From the NCBI RefSeq assembly GCF_000226095.1, contig NC_016478.1, forward strand, positions 4,020,001-4,084,000: a stretch of DNA of 64,000 nucleotides. Reading direction: 5' to 3'. Under the pieces are notes generated by a model that was not told where the DNA came from, did not search any database, and worked only from the letters and a program-made list of their open reading frames with translations. This document shows, one piece after another, positions 22,003-32,885 of the stretch; the first letter of the stretch is position 1; every line of letters starts with the position of its first letter. This DNA comes from Thermothelomyces thermophilus ATCC 42464 (Eukaryota; Ascomycota; Sordariomycetes; Sordariales; Chaetomiaceae). The translations under genes were made by a program, and so were the position numbers.

Positions 22003-23877
22003 TTACGAGGTCCCAGGAGCCTGGGGGTTGCCTCCCTGGTTGCCCTGGGCCTGCTGGGCAGCAAGCTGGGACTGCCACCAGAGAGCAATGTAATTCTCGT
22101 AGCCACCGTCTGTTGTCTTTGTGTCAGCCAGCGACACCGGGATGGCGAGGAAGCCCAACGGGAGCCACTTACAGATGGCGTACGGGTCAGCCTGTGCACC
22201 GCTCCCAGCCGCAGCTGCGGGAGCCGCTCCGCCAGATGGCGCGTTCATGGGGGCGCTGCTGGTGTTAGATGCCTGGCCATAGTTGGGGTTATCATAATCA
22301 CGGGGCGGGCCACGACCACGCCCGCCGCCGGCAGACTTTTGCCTCTGCAAGCTCCGTCAACAAACGCTTGGCTAAGAGAATCAACAGAGTGCTGGGAGTC
22401 TTACCGCTGCATCAACCTTGTCCTCAATGGCCCGCTTCGCCTGTGCAATGGCTTCCCGGGTACCGACAAGTCCAATCTCCCGCTCAACCTCACCCGGTCC
22501 CGACGATTGCGACACATTGATCTTGCACCCAGTCACGTTTTGCATCTCTCGGATCGTCTCGCCGCCCTTGCCAATGATCATACCAACGGCATCCGAAGGG
22601 ACATAAATGGAGTCGTTCACCTTGTCATGGCCACCGCCGCTACCGAAGTGGTCGTTCCGACCGCCGCGGCCACCTGCTGGATTATTCCCATTCCTGCTGT
22701 CGCTATCCACAATCTCAAGAATCAGTTCCTTGGCGTGCCGAGCGGCGGCAGGAGACCCAATGAGGTTCACCGGGCGGAGGCCGTTAACGCTCTTGTTCTC
22801 GCTAACAATGTTGATATGGCAGCCGCTACGCTCTTGGAGGTCACGAATGGTCTCCCCACCACGCCCAATAATCAGGCCCACGGTCCTATCGGGAACCATG
22901 ATCTGCAGGCTGTCCTCCCCATCCTTGGGAACAGGGGGCGGACCGCCGCGACCATCACGGCCGCGATCGCCGCCGCCCTGGGAATGGCCCCCGCGCATGC
23001 CGCTGTCGCGGATGATATTGTTGATCATCTCCTTAGCCTCCTCCCGCTGCGGTCGAGGGCCGGTAATCCTGCAGAGTCGGAACTGGTCATTCTGACCAGT
23101 CGGTGGGATGAATTGCACCCGGCAGCGGCTCTCGCTCTCGACACGACGCAGATTCTCGCCTTGACGGCCGATAATCAGACCGACCAGGCTTGCCTCAATC
23201 TCAATCGTCTCGACGTTGTCATCCTTGCCGCGCAACGGCGACCTGTCACGGCCGCCATGGCCACCACGGGGAGAAAAGGGTTGACGACCACGGCCGGGGG
23301 AGTAAGAGCGGTCGCGTCCGTAGCCGCGATCCTGACCGCCATGATCGGCACGCCTTTCATCGCGGTAAGGGTTGACATTGTCCCGGTAAGAATCTCGTCC
23401 ACGGGGGCTCTTGGACCTCGACCGTTGGTAATGCCTCGAGTCTGATTGGCGCGGATCTGGGTAAGGTGCATTCTGCCGGTCATAAGGCGTGACGCCCTTC
23501 TCCGCCGCGTATGCCTTGGCTTTCGCGATTGCATCAGCAAGCTGCACTGTGCCGGAGTTGACAGGCCGGATTGCGCTCAAGTCGATGCTGCCGCTCGCCG
23601 CGGGCTGCGGGTACGGATAGGAAGCGGCCGGTGGCTGGTATGACGCAGGCTGAGGCGGATAAGGGTTCTGTCCGGGGGGTGCGTATCCTGAGGGCAATGG
23701 CTGCGCAGGCGCCGGAATGCCGGTGTGGCTTTGGGTTGGTGTCGAAGTTGCCGGTCGCTGTGTCGCATCTGAGTGGCACGTAGTCAGTTCATACACTCCT
23801 TGAGACGCAAGGAACAAAGCATCCATACCACCAAGCATCTTGAGGATGGAGTTAATGTCAGGTGTTGGGTTCGCCAT
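22003..23877 (-). CDS. KH-domain RNA-binding protein, FUBP/KSRP-like (three KH domains)
   Basis: Exons on the minus strand, 5' to 3': 23877..23829, 23768..22405, 22344..22173 and 22109..22003, encoding 563 aa. A P/Q/Y-rich N-terminus and an RS/RG-rich segment (HYQRSRSKSPRGRD) precede three KH domains at about residues 202..271, 302..372 and 402..473. Their GxxG loops are GRQG, GRGG and GKGG, all intact, so each should bind single-stranded nucleic acid. The C-terminus has a GRGRGPP stretch and ends DPYAI-YGGYENYIALWWQ, similar to the tyrosine-containing repeats of FUBP/KSRP proteins, which join across the last intron. The expected role is control of mRNA processing, stability or translation. 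Introns are 60, 60 and 63 nt; the first and third contain no in-frame stop, so they could be retained without breaking the frame. Confidence 0.9.
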
Positions 23878-25916
23878 CTTGTCCTCGGCGCCGTTCTTTG
23901 ACTGCAGAGTTTGCCAGACAATTATCGGCTGCCGCAGCACGAAGCAACGTAGACGCTGATTAAGATGTATATTATGCTGAAAAGTGACGACCAAGACAAG
24001 ACCCGCGCGGCCGACTTGTTGCTCTATTCAGCAGCAGTGGGACGAGGTCAGCGGAATTTTTTGCATTCAGTCCTGGTTGGGTCGCGTGGTGAAGGCGCGC
24101 TTGCAGGGTTTGGGGTCGAGCAGCAACCTTGCCACAACAGCACAAATATGCCACGAACCGCGATCGGCAAAACGCTTGCCCGGGTCGCAAAGTCGCAGGT
24201 CGCGATTCGAAGCGAAAACTAACTTGAAGGAGGCTGGAAAAGATTCCAGCCGGAGGAGAGTCTGGGCAGGATATGAAGGGGAAATAATTGCCAGCCCTTG
24301 CCAGATTCATGCAGTTTCGTGGTGACGAATGGAGCACAGGTGGCTGGAGTGGTCGCTGTGGGTCCTTGGTGGGCTGTTTGGAGCGCCACGAAAATGCGTT
24401 AACTCACTGCGTCGCACGTGATCTGGGATTCCGCTATGACGAGCAAAAGTTGTACCAAGTCATATCCGTAGAGCAATTGATCAGGGCTTCGCAGTTCACA
24501 AGACATTATTACCTAAATTTGGACGATAAGAGACGTATATCTGGCTCCAACTTCTATCTGCCGCCGATTCAACAGCTTTCCGGAACGAGATGAGAAGCTG
24601 AAGAGGCCGCCTCAAGCTTGGCATTTCCGAACATCTTAAAACGATGCAATGGAAGTTCCCAGTTCGATTCCAAGCTGGCCCTTGAAGACTGGAAGTAACA
24701 CCTAAGACGGTGTAAGCAGAAGCTCTGTTCTGCTTTTTTTTCTTTTTTTTTTTTTGCACCTGACGTCGAACCACTATAAACTTAAGACTCGTGGCAGGTA
24801 TTGGGTAACTTTGGACGTCAAACAACCTGATCCGAAGGTGTGCACGGCATACTGCACGTTGGCGGCGGGGAACCGAATGCAAGCAAACATCCAGTCAGTG
24901 ATCTCTTCGGGTCACTGATTGGGAAATTGAAATTGCAGGCTCTCTTGTTTCACAACCTTTGAGTGAGACAAACCGCCCAGACTTCATGCAAAACGTTTTG
25001 TCACTGCATGGTCCTTCTGGCTTGCTCGGGGTTAAGTCGTAGTGAACATACAGAATCTCGACCTGCCCGAGGATGACGCCGTCTCGTCGCGGACGCACAG
25101 GAAGACGCACGCTGTGACATACGATCCAACCTTGGCGCGGAGACCAACGAGCACATGTACTAGTTCGCTAGCCTTCTGTATCACTGTTTGCCAGTCCGGT
25201 TCAAGCCAATTCTTTAGGGAAAGAGCCAAGGGGTCATGCAATTGGAGATTATCTTCCGACTTATTTATCGGGTAATTCTGAATCAACCCGCCCATCTCGT
25301 CAGATCCCGGGCCAACTGGGGGCACACAGAGCGCCACTAGTGGGCTGTGAATGGCCATCTCAAAGTTCAAGTTGATCCGCGCGCCGCAAAAGAGTGCAGT
25401 GCCTGGAACGTATTTCAACGTGACTTCCGAAAGCGGCAGAGAGCATCATACACGACGGAAAGTTCAGCAAAATACTTGATACCTGGAAGGTGCAACTCCA
25501 GTAGATCGGAGATCTGCTGCTGCCGCCCGACTCCCTCGTACTTCCCTCGAGTGGCACACTGGTGCTGTAGTAGTACTGACAGATATCTGTTACCCTGGCA
25601 CACACTGACAACAAAATAACAGAAAAGGTACTTCCTGCCGACTTGTGGACGACTGTGTTGACCTACTCGGTCACACTCGCCGTTGAAGGCCTCAGCATTC
25701 TCCCATTCTTTAGTCCTGTCCTCTTCCATCCTTTGAATACGAAAACCTGTTCTCCAATCCTCTCCTTTTTCTTCAACTCTCCTCCAAATCCTCTGTCACT
25801 GTTGATCTGAACGGCCGGTCTTGCAAAGCATATTCCCTTGAATTGTCCCCTGCGACTCAGGCCACGGTTGCCCCGGATTTGTTGTCTCACGGACTGGTCG
25901 TTATCAGCAAACCAAA
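23878..25916. other. Divergent promoter region between the KH gene and the aspartic protease gene
   Basis: About 2 kb between two divergently transcribed genes. A T-run lies at about 24733..24755, and a CT-rich stretch (about 25730..25800) precedes the protease start. Short frames here carry no recognisable domains. Confidence 0.5.
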
Positions 25917-27392
25917 ATGGTCAACATTGCACGAGTCCTCTACGGTGCTCTTGCATCCGTGTCTGGAGTGGTGGGAATAGCCACTCAGCGATACATTGAG
26001 GCTTTGAATGATGGCCCCCCTGGGATCAGCCTCAGAATGGCCAAGGGGACCCATCAGTGGTCGTCATCAAAGCAAGTTACAAAACCAAGCCAACATATCC
26101 AGAAACTGCGCCCCATTCACTCGGCTCGCGTGATCAATCCTCGGTCCGCCGCGGCAGTCCTCGGTGCCCATCAGCGTCTTGTTGGAGGGTTCGGGTACGA
26201 GAACATCACGAGTAGTTCTGCATACGGTACCCAGTATGCAGTCGACGTCCTCTTTGATGAACGTCGCGTGTCGCTCATCATTGATACCGGAAGTTCTGAC
26301 ACGTGGGCTGTTCAAAAGAATTTCAGCTGCATCGGCTACTCAGGCGAGTCGCTGCCCCAGGAAATCTGCGGTTTTGGCGAGACCTTCCCGGGGACTTTCC
26401 AGTATGGCCTCACCGACCCGGAAACGCACATGTTTATTGCGTACGGCGACGGAGAGATTGTCACGGGTCCCATGGGCTTCTTGGATATCACGGTCGGCAA
26501 TATCACGGTCAAGCAGCAGCAGGTCGGTCTGGCCAACACCACGTACTGGTACGGCAACAACCAAACCAGCGGCTTGATGGGGCTTGCTTTTCCCTCTCTC
26601 ACCAATGCTTACCTTGGCAAGGCCGGCGACCATGACATTTTGAACCAGGTTCAGTACTCACCTCTGTTCACAAGTATGGTAAACCAGGGCCTGGTTGATC
26701 CCGTGTTCAGCATCGCCATTGATCGCAATGCGTCCAGTGGCATGATCGCTTTTGGTGGTATCGCTCCTGCCAGCGGTCTCGACCTGAGTCGGACGGCAGT
26801 GCTCGACATGATCATCGTGAGTACCGCGATATGCCGCACGGATCATACTGGCACTGATTACATTGGGTAGACCAGCGTCGCTTCCATTCCTGCAACCTCT
26901 TCCCAGTACTCGTTCTACACGGTTATTCCAGACGGTTGGTACTACGACCAAACCACCAACACCAAGAAGGTTCCATACATCGTCGACAGTGGTACGACAC
27001 TTAACTATCTTCCTCCAGGTGCGCGCCCTTGATGGATCCGGTAGTAAATCGAACAGGTTGCTAACTGCCCTTTCTCAGGTCTCGCGGACGCGATCAATGC
27101 GGCGTTTGACCCGCCCGCCGTCTATTTATGGATGTACGGCGCTTATTTCACTTCGTGCGACGCCATCATTCCCCAAGTCGCCGTGCTGCTCAATGGCGTA
27201 AAGTTCAACATCAGCCCTTTGGACCTCCTTTATCGTACCTTGGTTGATCCGGTGACGGGGCTTTGCATGACGGCCATTGCGGATGGAGGCTCGGGCCCAT
27301 ATATTCTTGGGGACGCATTCATGCAAAACGCGCTGGTCATCTTCGACGTTGGTCAAGCCCAGATGCGTTTCATCCCCCGCCAACATTATTGA
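25917..27392 (+). CDS. Secreted pepsin-like aspartic protease (A1 family)
   Basis: Exons 25917..26816, 26871..27018 and 27079..27392 encode 453 aa. A hydrophobic N-terminal signal (MVNIARVLYGALASVSGVVG) is followed by a propeptide of about 75 residues. Both catalytic aspartates are present: DTGSSDTW with D123 and VDSGTTLNYLPP with D339. The flap segment (FIAYGDGEIVTGPMGF) and the C-terminal GPYILGDAFMQNALVIFD are also in place, as in A1 peptidases. Asparagine-linked glycosylation sequons (NIT, NTT, NQT, NAS) fit secretion. The two introns are 54 and 60 nt and split the second lobe; joining them restores the second active-site motif in frame. The protein ends at IPRQHY without a GPI-type tail, so it is more likely secreted than a cell-wall-anchored yapsin. 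Confidence 0.92.
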
Positions 27393-28321
27393 TAGGCGCT
27401 GCTGTGCCTTTGCCATGTATTGCTCTCAAGCTATCATGGTCAGCGTTTACCGCTAGAAGGGGCAATTTGGTGCAGAAGCAAGTGTGTCAATCTCGGCGGA
27501 TGGTTGCACGACAAAACGGACGCTTTAGCCTAGCATCTTAAGCACTGTCATTGCCCCTGATACTCTCTGGCATTCATTGTATAATGTGAGCAGCACCATG
27601 TTTTCTCTTCTGAGACATCCACACGGAGCCGAATGCCCAATGCTAGCCTGTAGAAAGCATGCGTTTCAAATATTTGGGAAGTTGAATCCTCCCTGCACAG
27701 TTAGGCCACGGACAGAAGACTTTGTCGCGGTATCAAGGAACGAAACGCAATAAGGAGATGGCGCCCACACTCCCATTGACCAAAGGCTGTTTCCTCGACA
27801 CGTGGATGGTATGTGACAGAATCATCGGAAACTTGGTCAAGAGATAAAAGCGGCAATGCTTAGTCTTTATAATGCCAAATGTTGGCCCAATTGGGCATGT
27901 AGATAATGCCACTGCCCGGTGGCAGAGCACGCAGCGTCCATACGTGCTTCCGTGCGAGCCGTCGATTTAGGTCCATTCCATGCGTCCAGTTGGCCCGTTT
28001 TTTGTTTTCCTTTGCCGTCTAAACCAGCCAAGTAACCGCTCCCAGATGGTACCAGTAGCGTATCATTTCCTTGTCGGACTCAAAAGCTCAGTCCGTGAGC
28101 AAAAGCCAACGCTGACACCCAACCGCAAAACGCCGGCCCAGAGGTTTCCGCCCAGTTTCAACCACGGACTTCTCATATGATGTTATCCCAGAAATGCAAG
28201 GCACAGCCTGTCGCCAAAAATAGGAAACGAAACATCGTGTCTAGATATGCTGAGAGAAGAGAACAGACAATACGGCAAATCACGTTGGCACGCCTCCCGT
28301 GTTCACCCCGTGAGGCAGATG
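27393..28321. other. Intergenic region between convergent genes
   Basis: Holds the 3' flanks of the aspartic protease and the bifunctional sugar-phosphate enzyme. No gene or clear repeat is visible. Confidence 0.55.
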
Positions 28322-29937
28322 TCAAATGCCGCCTTCTGGGGTTGGATCTTCGTGTTTGGCGGTGCTCCCCTTGCCGCGCCAGGTGCTCACGGCCTTGATT
28401 TTCGCATCGTACTTCTCCACCAGGGTGTCGTAGGCGCGGGGCGTGAGCTTGATTAGGGTGTGCAGCGGTACAGGCACCCACGGGCTTTCCTCTTGAGGCT
28501 TTTGCATGAAGTAGGCGTAGATGCAGCGGATGACGGCCTGGTGCGAGATGATGAGGATGTTTTCGCTGCGCTCGAGTTCCATGATGATGGGTTCGAGGCG
28601 AATGACGACGTCGCGGTAGCTCTCGCCGCCGCGATATCGGTAGTTGTATTTATCTTCGTCGCGCGCCTGAAAGTCCTCCGGATACTGGTCTGCAATCTCC
28701 TGGTACGTCAACCCGTCGCAGACACCAGCGTCTAGCTCATCCAGCGCCTTCCACTGCAGTTGGTTGTAGTGTTTTGGCAAGTGCCGGGCTGTGGCGATGG
28801 TCCGTTTCAGCGTCGACGTCCAGACCGTTAATGGTCGGTCGCTCTGGGAGGGGTGTCAGCAGGTCGTGCACACGTATCAAGCTATGAATGGACTGGGGGA
28901 GGAAGAGAAAAAAAAAGGAAGGGGGGGGGGTTGTTCCAATTGCGGGCTTGGCGCATGTAACCATGTCCTCTGGGCGGGCACTTACACCAACAGACTGGCG
29001 AACCAATTCGGGCAATTTGCGGGCGTACTCTTCGCCGCGGTGAGAGAGCAATGAATCACCGCCAATCCGCCCTTCCAAATTGTATTCAGACTCGCCATGC
29101 TACCAACAAGCCAAATTAGCACTCAACGGATACATGGATATATGGTGGAGGGAAAAAGGGTGCTTACGCGAGACAGCCAAACCGAGCGGGGCCGGATATG
29201 CAGGTTCATGAGGAAGTAGACGACGCGGCTCTGTAGGTAGTCCTGAATGCGGTTGATGAAGACCTTCTTGCCCACATTCATTATCTTGAGGTACGTCAAG
29301 TGGTCTTCATCATTATCGTCGTTGATCGACTTGTAGACCTTCTCGTAATGGCGGATGCGTTCGCGGAAGTCAAGGGCAGCCTGCTCAGGGTCCTGACCCT
29401 GGTAATCCGGGGAAGTGGTTTTGACATCGCGGATGTTGGCCATTATCAGTTCCTCGTCGTCGCACTTGGACTCGACAAAGAGGACCTCGATCCCCTCTTT
29501 AGAGAGTCGCTCGAGTACCCATTTCCGCCGTTCTTTGGTGCTGTTTGTAGCGTCAAGGATTCCGACAACACCGCCGGTTTTGAACCACTGGATCATGTCT
29601 GTCACGGCGGCGTTGGCAGCTGCGCGGCGCTGTCTCTCGCCTTCGGCGTTGTTGGTGTCGAAGAAGTCGGCTGATGGATGTGGCGCATCTTTCCGGCGGT
29701 AGTTGCCCACGTTGAAGGTCTTCGCCGGGATTGACAGCCACTTGAGATAGCGTTGCGCTGCAAGCATGCATGGCCGGGTTAGTTCTGGGAAGAGTGAGGG
29801 GAGGCATCGGCTGTCGCCGGGGGCGATTCACCTCTTTGGGCTATGTAACTCTTGCCCCGAGCCGGAAGGCCGACCATGACAACGCAGATGCGCGTGTCCT
29901 CGGGCATGACGCCAGTGCCGTTAATCTTTGGAGCCAT
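28322..29937 (-). CDS. 6-phosphofructo-2-kinase / fructose-2,6-bisphosphatase
   Basis: Minus-strand exons 29937..29832, 29757..29168, 29099..28986 and 28843..28322 encode 443 aa. The N-terminal kinase half has the P-loop GLPARGKS (residues 23..30), the FNVGNYRR segment and the LDATNSTKERR and FVESKCDD motifs typical of PFKFB enzymes. The C-terminal half is a histidine-phosphatase domain whose SRHGES motif is rebuilt exactly across intron 2 (catalytic H233), with a second conserved histidine in IISHQAVIRC and the KYNYRYRGGESYRD loop. The enzyme makes and destroys fructose-2,6-bisphosphate, the cytosolic signal that sets glycolysis against gluconeogenesis. Both active sites look complete, so bifunctionality is likely, though some fungal paralogues keep only one activity. 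Intron 3 (142 nt) contains a run of A then G in plus-strand sense. Confidence 0.93.
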
Positions 29938-32244
29938 CTTTGCTGAGCGACAGCCGCTGTAGCAACGTTCTGGAGGCGGAGGAGGGCAGGATAGGTGATC
30001 GAGACATGTAGCAGCCTGATTGGGGCCGAGGAACAGCGCAGAGCCGGAGATGTCAGCGGGGAGCGTGCGTAGATGTTGATGGCGTGAGCGCTTCGTGGGC
30101 CACCGGCTGCGGGCCGAGAAGGCGGTTGGCGATAGTGGGCTATTGAGAGGGGAGCTCTCCCACTTCCGACGTCACACCTTTGGCGCTGTCGCCGCGCGTC
30201 GAAGCAGCGAGGCACGGCGGGAATGAAACAATGGGCTCCAACGGCTGCAAAATCTCGGAGGGACGACGGCGACGTCGTCGGTGTGGAAATTTTAGGTCGA
30301 AAGGAAGAAGAGCAACCGCAATTTTGCTTTCTGCACCTCGGTAGCATCGAGCTACATCACTTGTCTTGTTGCATCGGGATTCCCAGGGACGGCAAGTAAG
30401 GCGGGCCAGCGGGCGAAGATCCTGGTTCCTGGGCATCATGGCGCCGCCAAGTTCAGCCAGAGCCTGGCCAACAGCGGGTTTTTGGCTCCAGCCGTTCTTC
30501 CCCGGACGAACCCGAAGAGGCAGACTAAAAGTGGGGGCGCTCAGGCTGGGTTCGACTGGGTTCGAGCGCCCGTGACGCGATGGGTTTTCGCTTTCTCCCT
30601 GCAGGAACGAAAGCTGGCAGCCTTTGGCCAGTGGACCCGTCTGACCGCCATCTAGCAATGCCAACCACAAATCGCCTCCCCCCACGCTCTGTCTGATTGC
30701 GAGCCCTCTGCCGAATCAATAATTGCTCCTCATATTTCCAAATATGCACAACTTCCAGTCCAGTCAGAGTGCCTTCTAGATACTCGGCCGGCTGAAACCG
30801 GGAAGCGAGCAGTTCCCATTAACCGACCCGAGCCCCATGCTCGGCAGATGCCGAGCAATCCGCAGCTCCTGGGCAACCAAAGTGCCACTGCTCACATGAC
30901 CATCTACACAGGAGACGAGAACTCGTGCTCAACATTTCCTTCGTACACCGTGTTGTTATCATCCTCTTTTTGTCCATGCGCACACCGAGAGTGGGGAGCA
31001 AATTGAAGCCGCAGAATGCTCATCACAACTTGTTGGTGCCTCGGGCGGCTTCGGCCGCTTCCCGAGCCCGATAGTCAGCTAGCTAAGCTCCCTGCGGTAC
31101 TTATGATTAGGTAGTGTCTTACATTATACGGATGTTTCTAGTCCGTACTTATCCTGGCTACCTCCTGATGGTTGGACTGCAACGTGCTACCCACTTACCA
31201 CTGGAACAATTCCTCAGCGGAAGCCAGGCTCCTTCCCTGTGTCGGTCTATCTGTCAACAAGAGAGCTTTGCTGGCCGGGCCCTTGAGCTTGGCCCCACCC
31301 GCCGTTGGCTTTCCTTCGCAAACATGGAACCTCGGCCGAGCGAGAGGGTCTGTGTTCACCGAATACCCATTCCTGGTTTCTATTTTTGAACGCAGGACTG
31401 TCGTATTCCTACATTTCAAGTAACCGCGTTTTTGATTATGTGTAAGAGAATGGACGCTCCTGAATTGAGAATGATGGCTGTATAATATTATCATGAGAGG
31501 GTCTCGGGCCTGCTGCTCTACTCAAATCTTCAGGCAAAAACAAACTGTAGAGGACCTTTGATGCAGTACTTGTCCACAGAAGGTTAGATAAGATAAGCCC
31601 TGTGGAGCCTACAAACGGTAGGTTCTTTGTACCTATCCTCTTCTTATATAGAACCACAGGGCTAGCAAACGTAGGTAGAAGACATCGATCTTTTGAACTA
31701 TTTTGAACACTATAACCAGACCTCTATCAGTCTGTCTCGACAGAATGATGTCTACGCGTTGTCGTCTATAACAATGTTGATCGATTAGAAACCGGGCAGA
31801 CAGTGAATCGGTTGACCACGTCGTCTAGTCGAGAGAAGGTTCCTTGGCTTCACTATCCGTTGGAGGTAGTATTCTATATCCGCTCACTCATGTGGTTGGC
31901 CTCGGATGATGATGCACCTTCATCAATCTTGATGATTTAGATTAATATACCTAAATCAGCCGTACGATAGCCGAAGTTATGAGGCTCCGTTGATGCAATG
32001 CAACCTATTACTGCCAGCCTACAGCTTTTTCAATTCCCGTTCATCATCCTAAGCTATAGCTGCGGCATGACACAAGGTGGCAGCGCCCCCATACTATTCA
32101 CTCACAGACAACAACTTCGCGGCACCCAAGTCTCCAAACCGGCCGAGGGCCAAACAAGAAGCGCAACACTGAAGCCAAAGTGATCCGAGAAGAAGCCACC
32201 GCCTTCCAACAACACGAGCCACTGCAAGACTCCAAGACATGCTC
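29938..32244. other. Intergenic region, no convincing gene
   Basis: The left part carries the promoter of the bifunctional kinase/phosphatase gene. A short perfect stem, GGGCGCTC/GAGCGCCC, lies at 30535..30542 and 30564..30571. From about 31,390 to 32,000 the DNA is more AT-rich than its surroundings and contains a 10-bp inverted repeat (31596..31605 and 31654..31663); this could be an old degraded repeat. I see no supported coding frame. Confidence 0.45.
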
Positions 32245-32885
32245 TCAGCACACGTCAAACGCCGGCAGCCCTTCCCCCGCATACGTGAATCCAGAATCCC
32301 ACTGCGGCGGGTCCTCGCCCACGATGGAACCGGCCTGGCCGTTTTCAACGCATAGGGCAACGACGTTGTCCAGCTGGGTGCCGATGAACTGGGTTGAGGT
32401 ATCCAGAGTATCGCAGAGAGAGCAGAAGAACCCCTGACACGTTCCAAACGAGTAGACGAGGCATGAGTTGGCCGCAATGATCACTTCGTTATCAGTCAAC
32501 AAGACCTCGCTGACGATAGCATTGCAGTCCTCCACGGAAGGCCTCAGCTCCTGGGAGAAGAGGTTAGCTCGTGCATAGCTGGGCTGACACAAGCCAGAGA
32601 CGTCCAGGGGCTTCTTACCGGGTTCGTGCACTGATAGAAATCGCGACTCTCGAGGGCTCCGGTACGCCGTTGCTGGCCAGGCACCTTCGTGAGTGCGCCT
32701 TTTGACCGTTTCTCGGTCGGAGTACCCACCGAGCTTCGGAACTCCAGCGTCCGCATTTCGACGCCGGTCATCAGCCTGGGCCTCGCAGACCGCTGGCGCG
32801 TACGCCTCTCCCGGCTCTCCGATCTGGAGAGTTCCAAGGCTACGGCAATGCCCAAGAAGGAGGTGAGAAGAAGCGTAAACCTCAT
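32245..32885 (-). CDS. Small secreted Cys-containing protein with a basic propeptide
   Basis: Two minus-strand exons, 32885..32619 and 32550..32245, with a 68-nt intron (GTAAGA donor, CAG acceptor), encode 190 aa. The first 17 residues (MRFTLLLTSFLGIAVAL) form a clear signal peptide. A basic arginine-rich stretch of about 65 residues follows, including dibasic sites such as EKRS that Kex2-type proteases could cut. The mature part then begins near DFYQCTNPELRPSVEDC and holds seven cysteines (CTNP, EDCNAI, NSCLVY, GTCQGFFCSLC, ALCVEN), ending LPAFDVC with an eighth. The architecture resembles secreted fungal effector-like proteins (the Ecp2/Hce2-like style), but I cannot assign a family. There is no predicted activity. 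Confidence 0.75.

Noticed and set aside
21994-23445. 483-codon plus-strand frame opposite the KH gene
   Set aside because: The minus strand has three intact KH domains with correct splice sites; the plus frame shows no domain.
30535-30571. Hairpin GGGCGCTC/GAGCGCCC containing GGTTCGA-like words, considered as a tRNA
   Set aside because: The arms do not form a cloverleaf and no anticodon stem can be drawn; at most a short hairpin.
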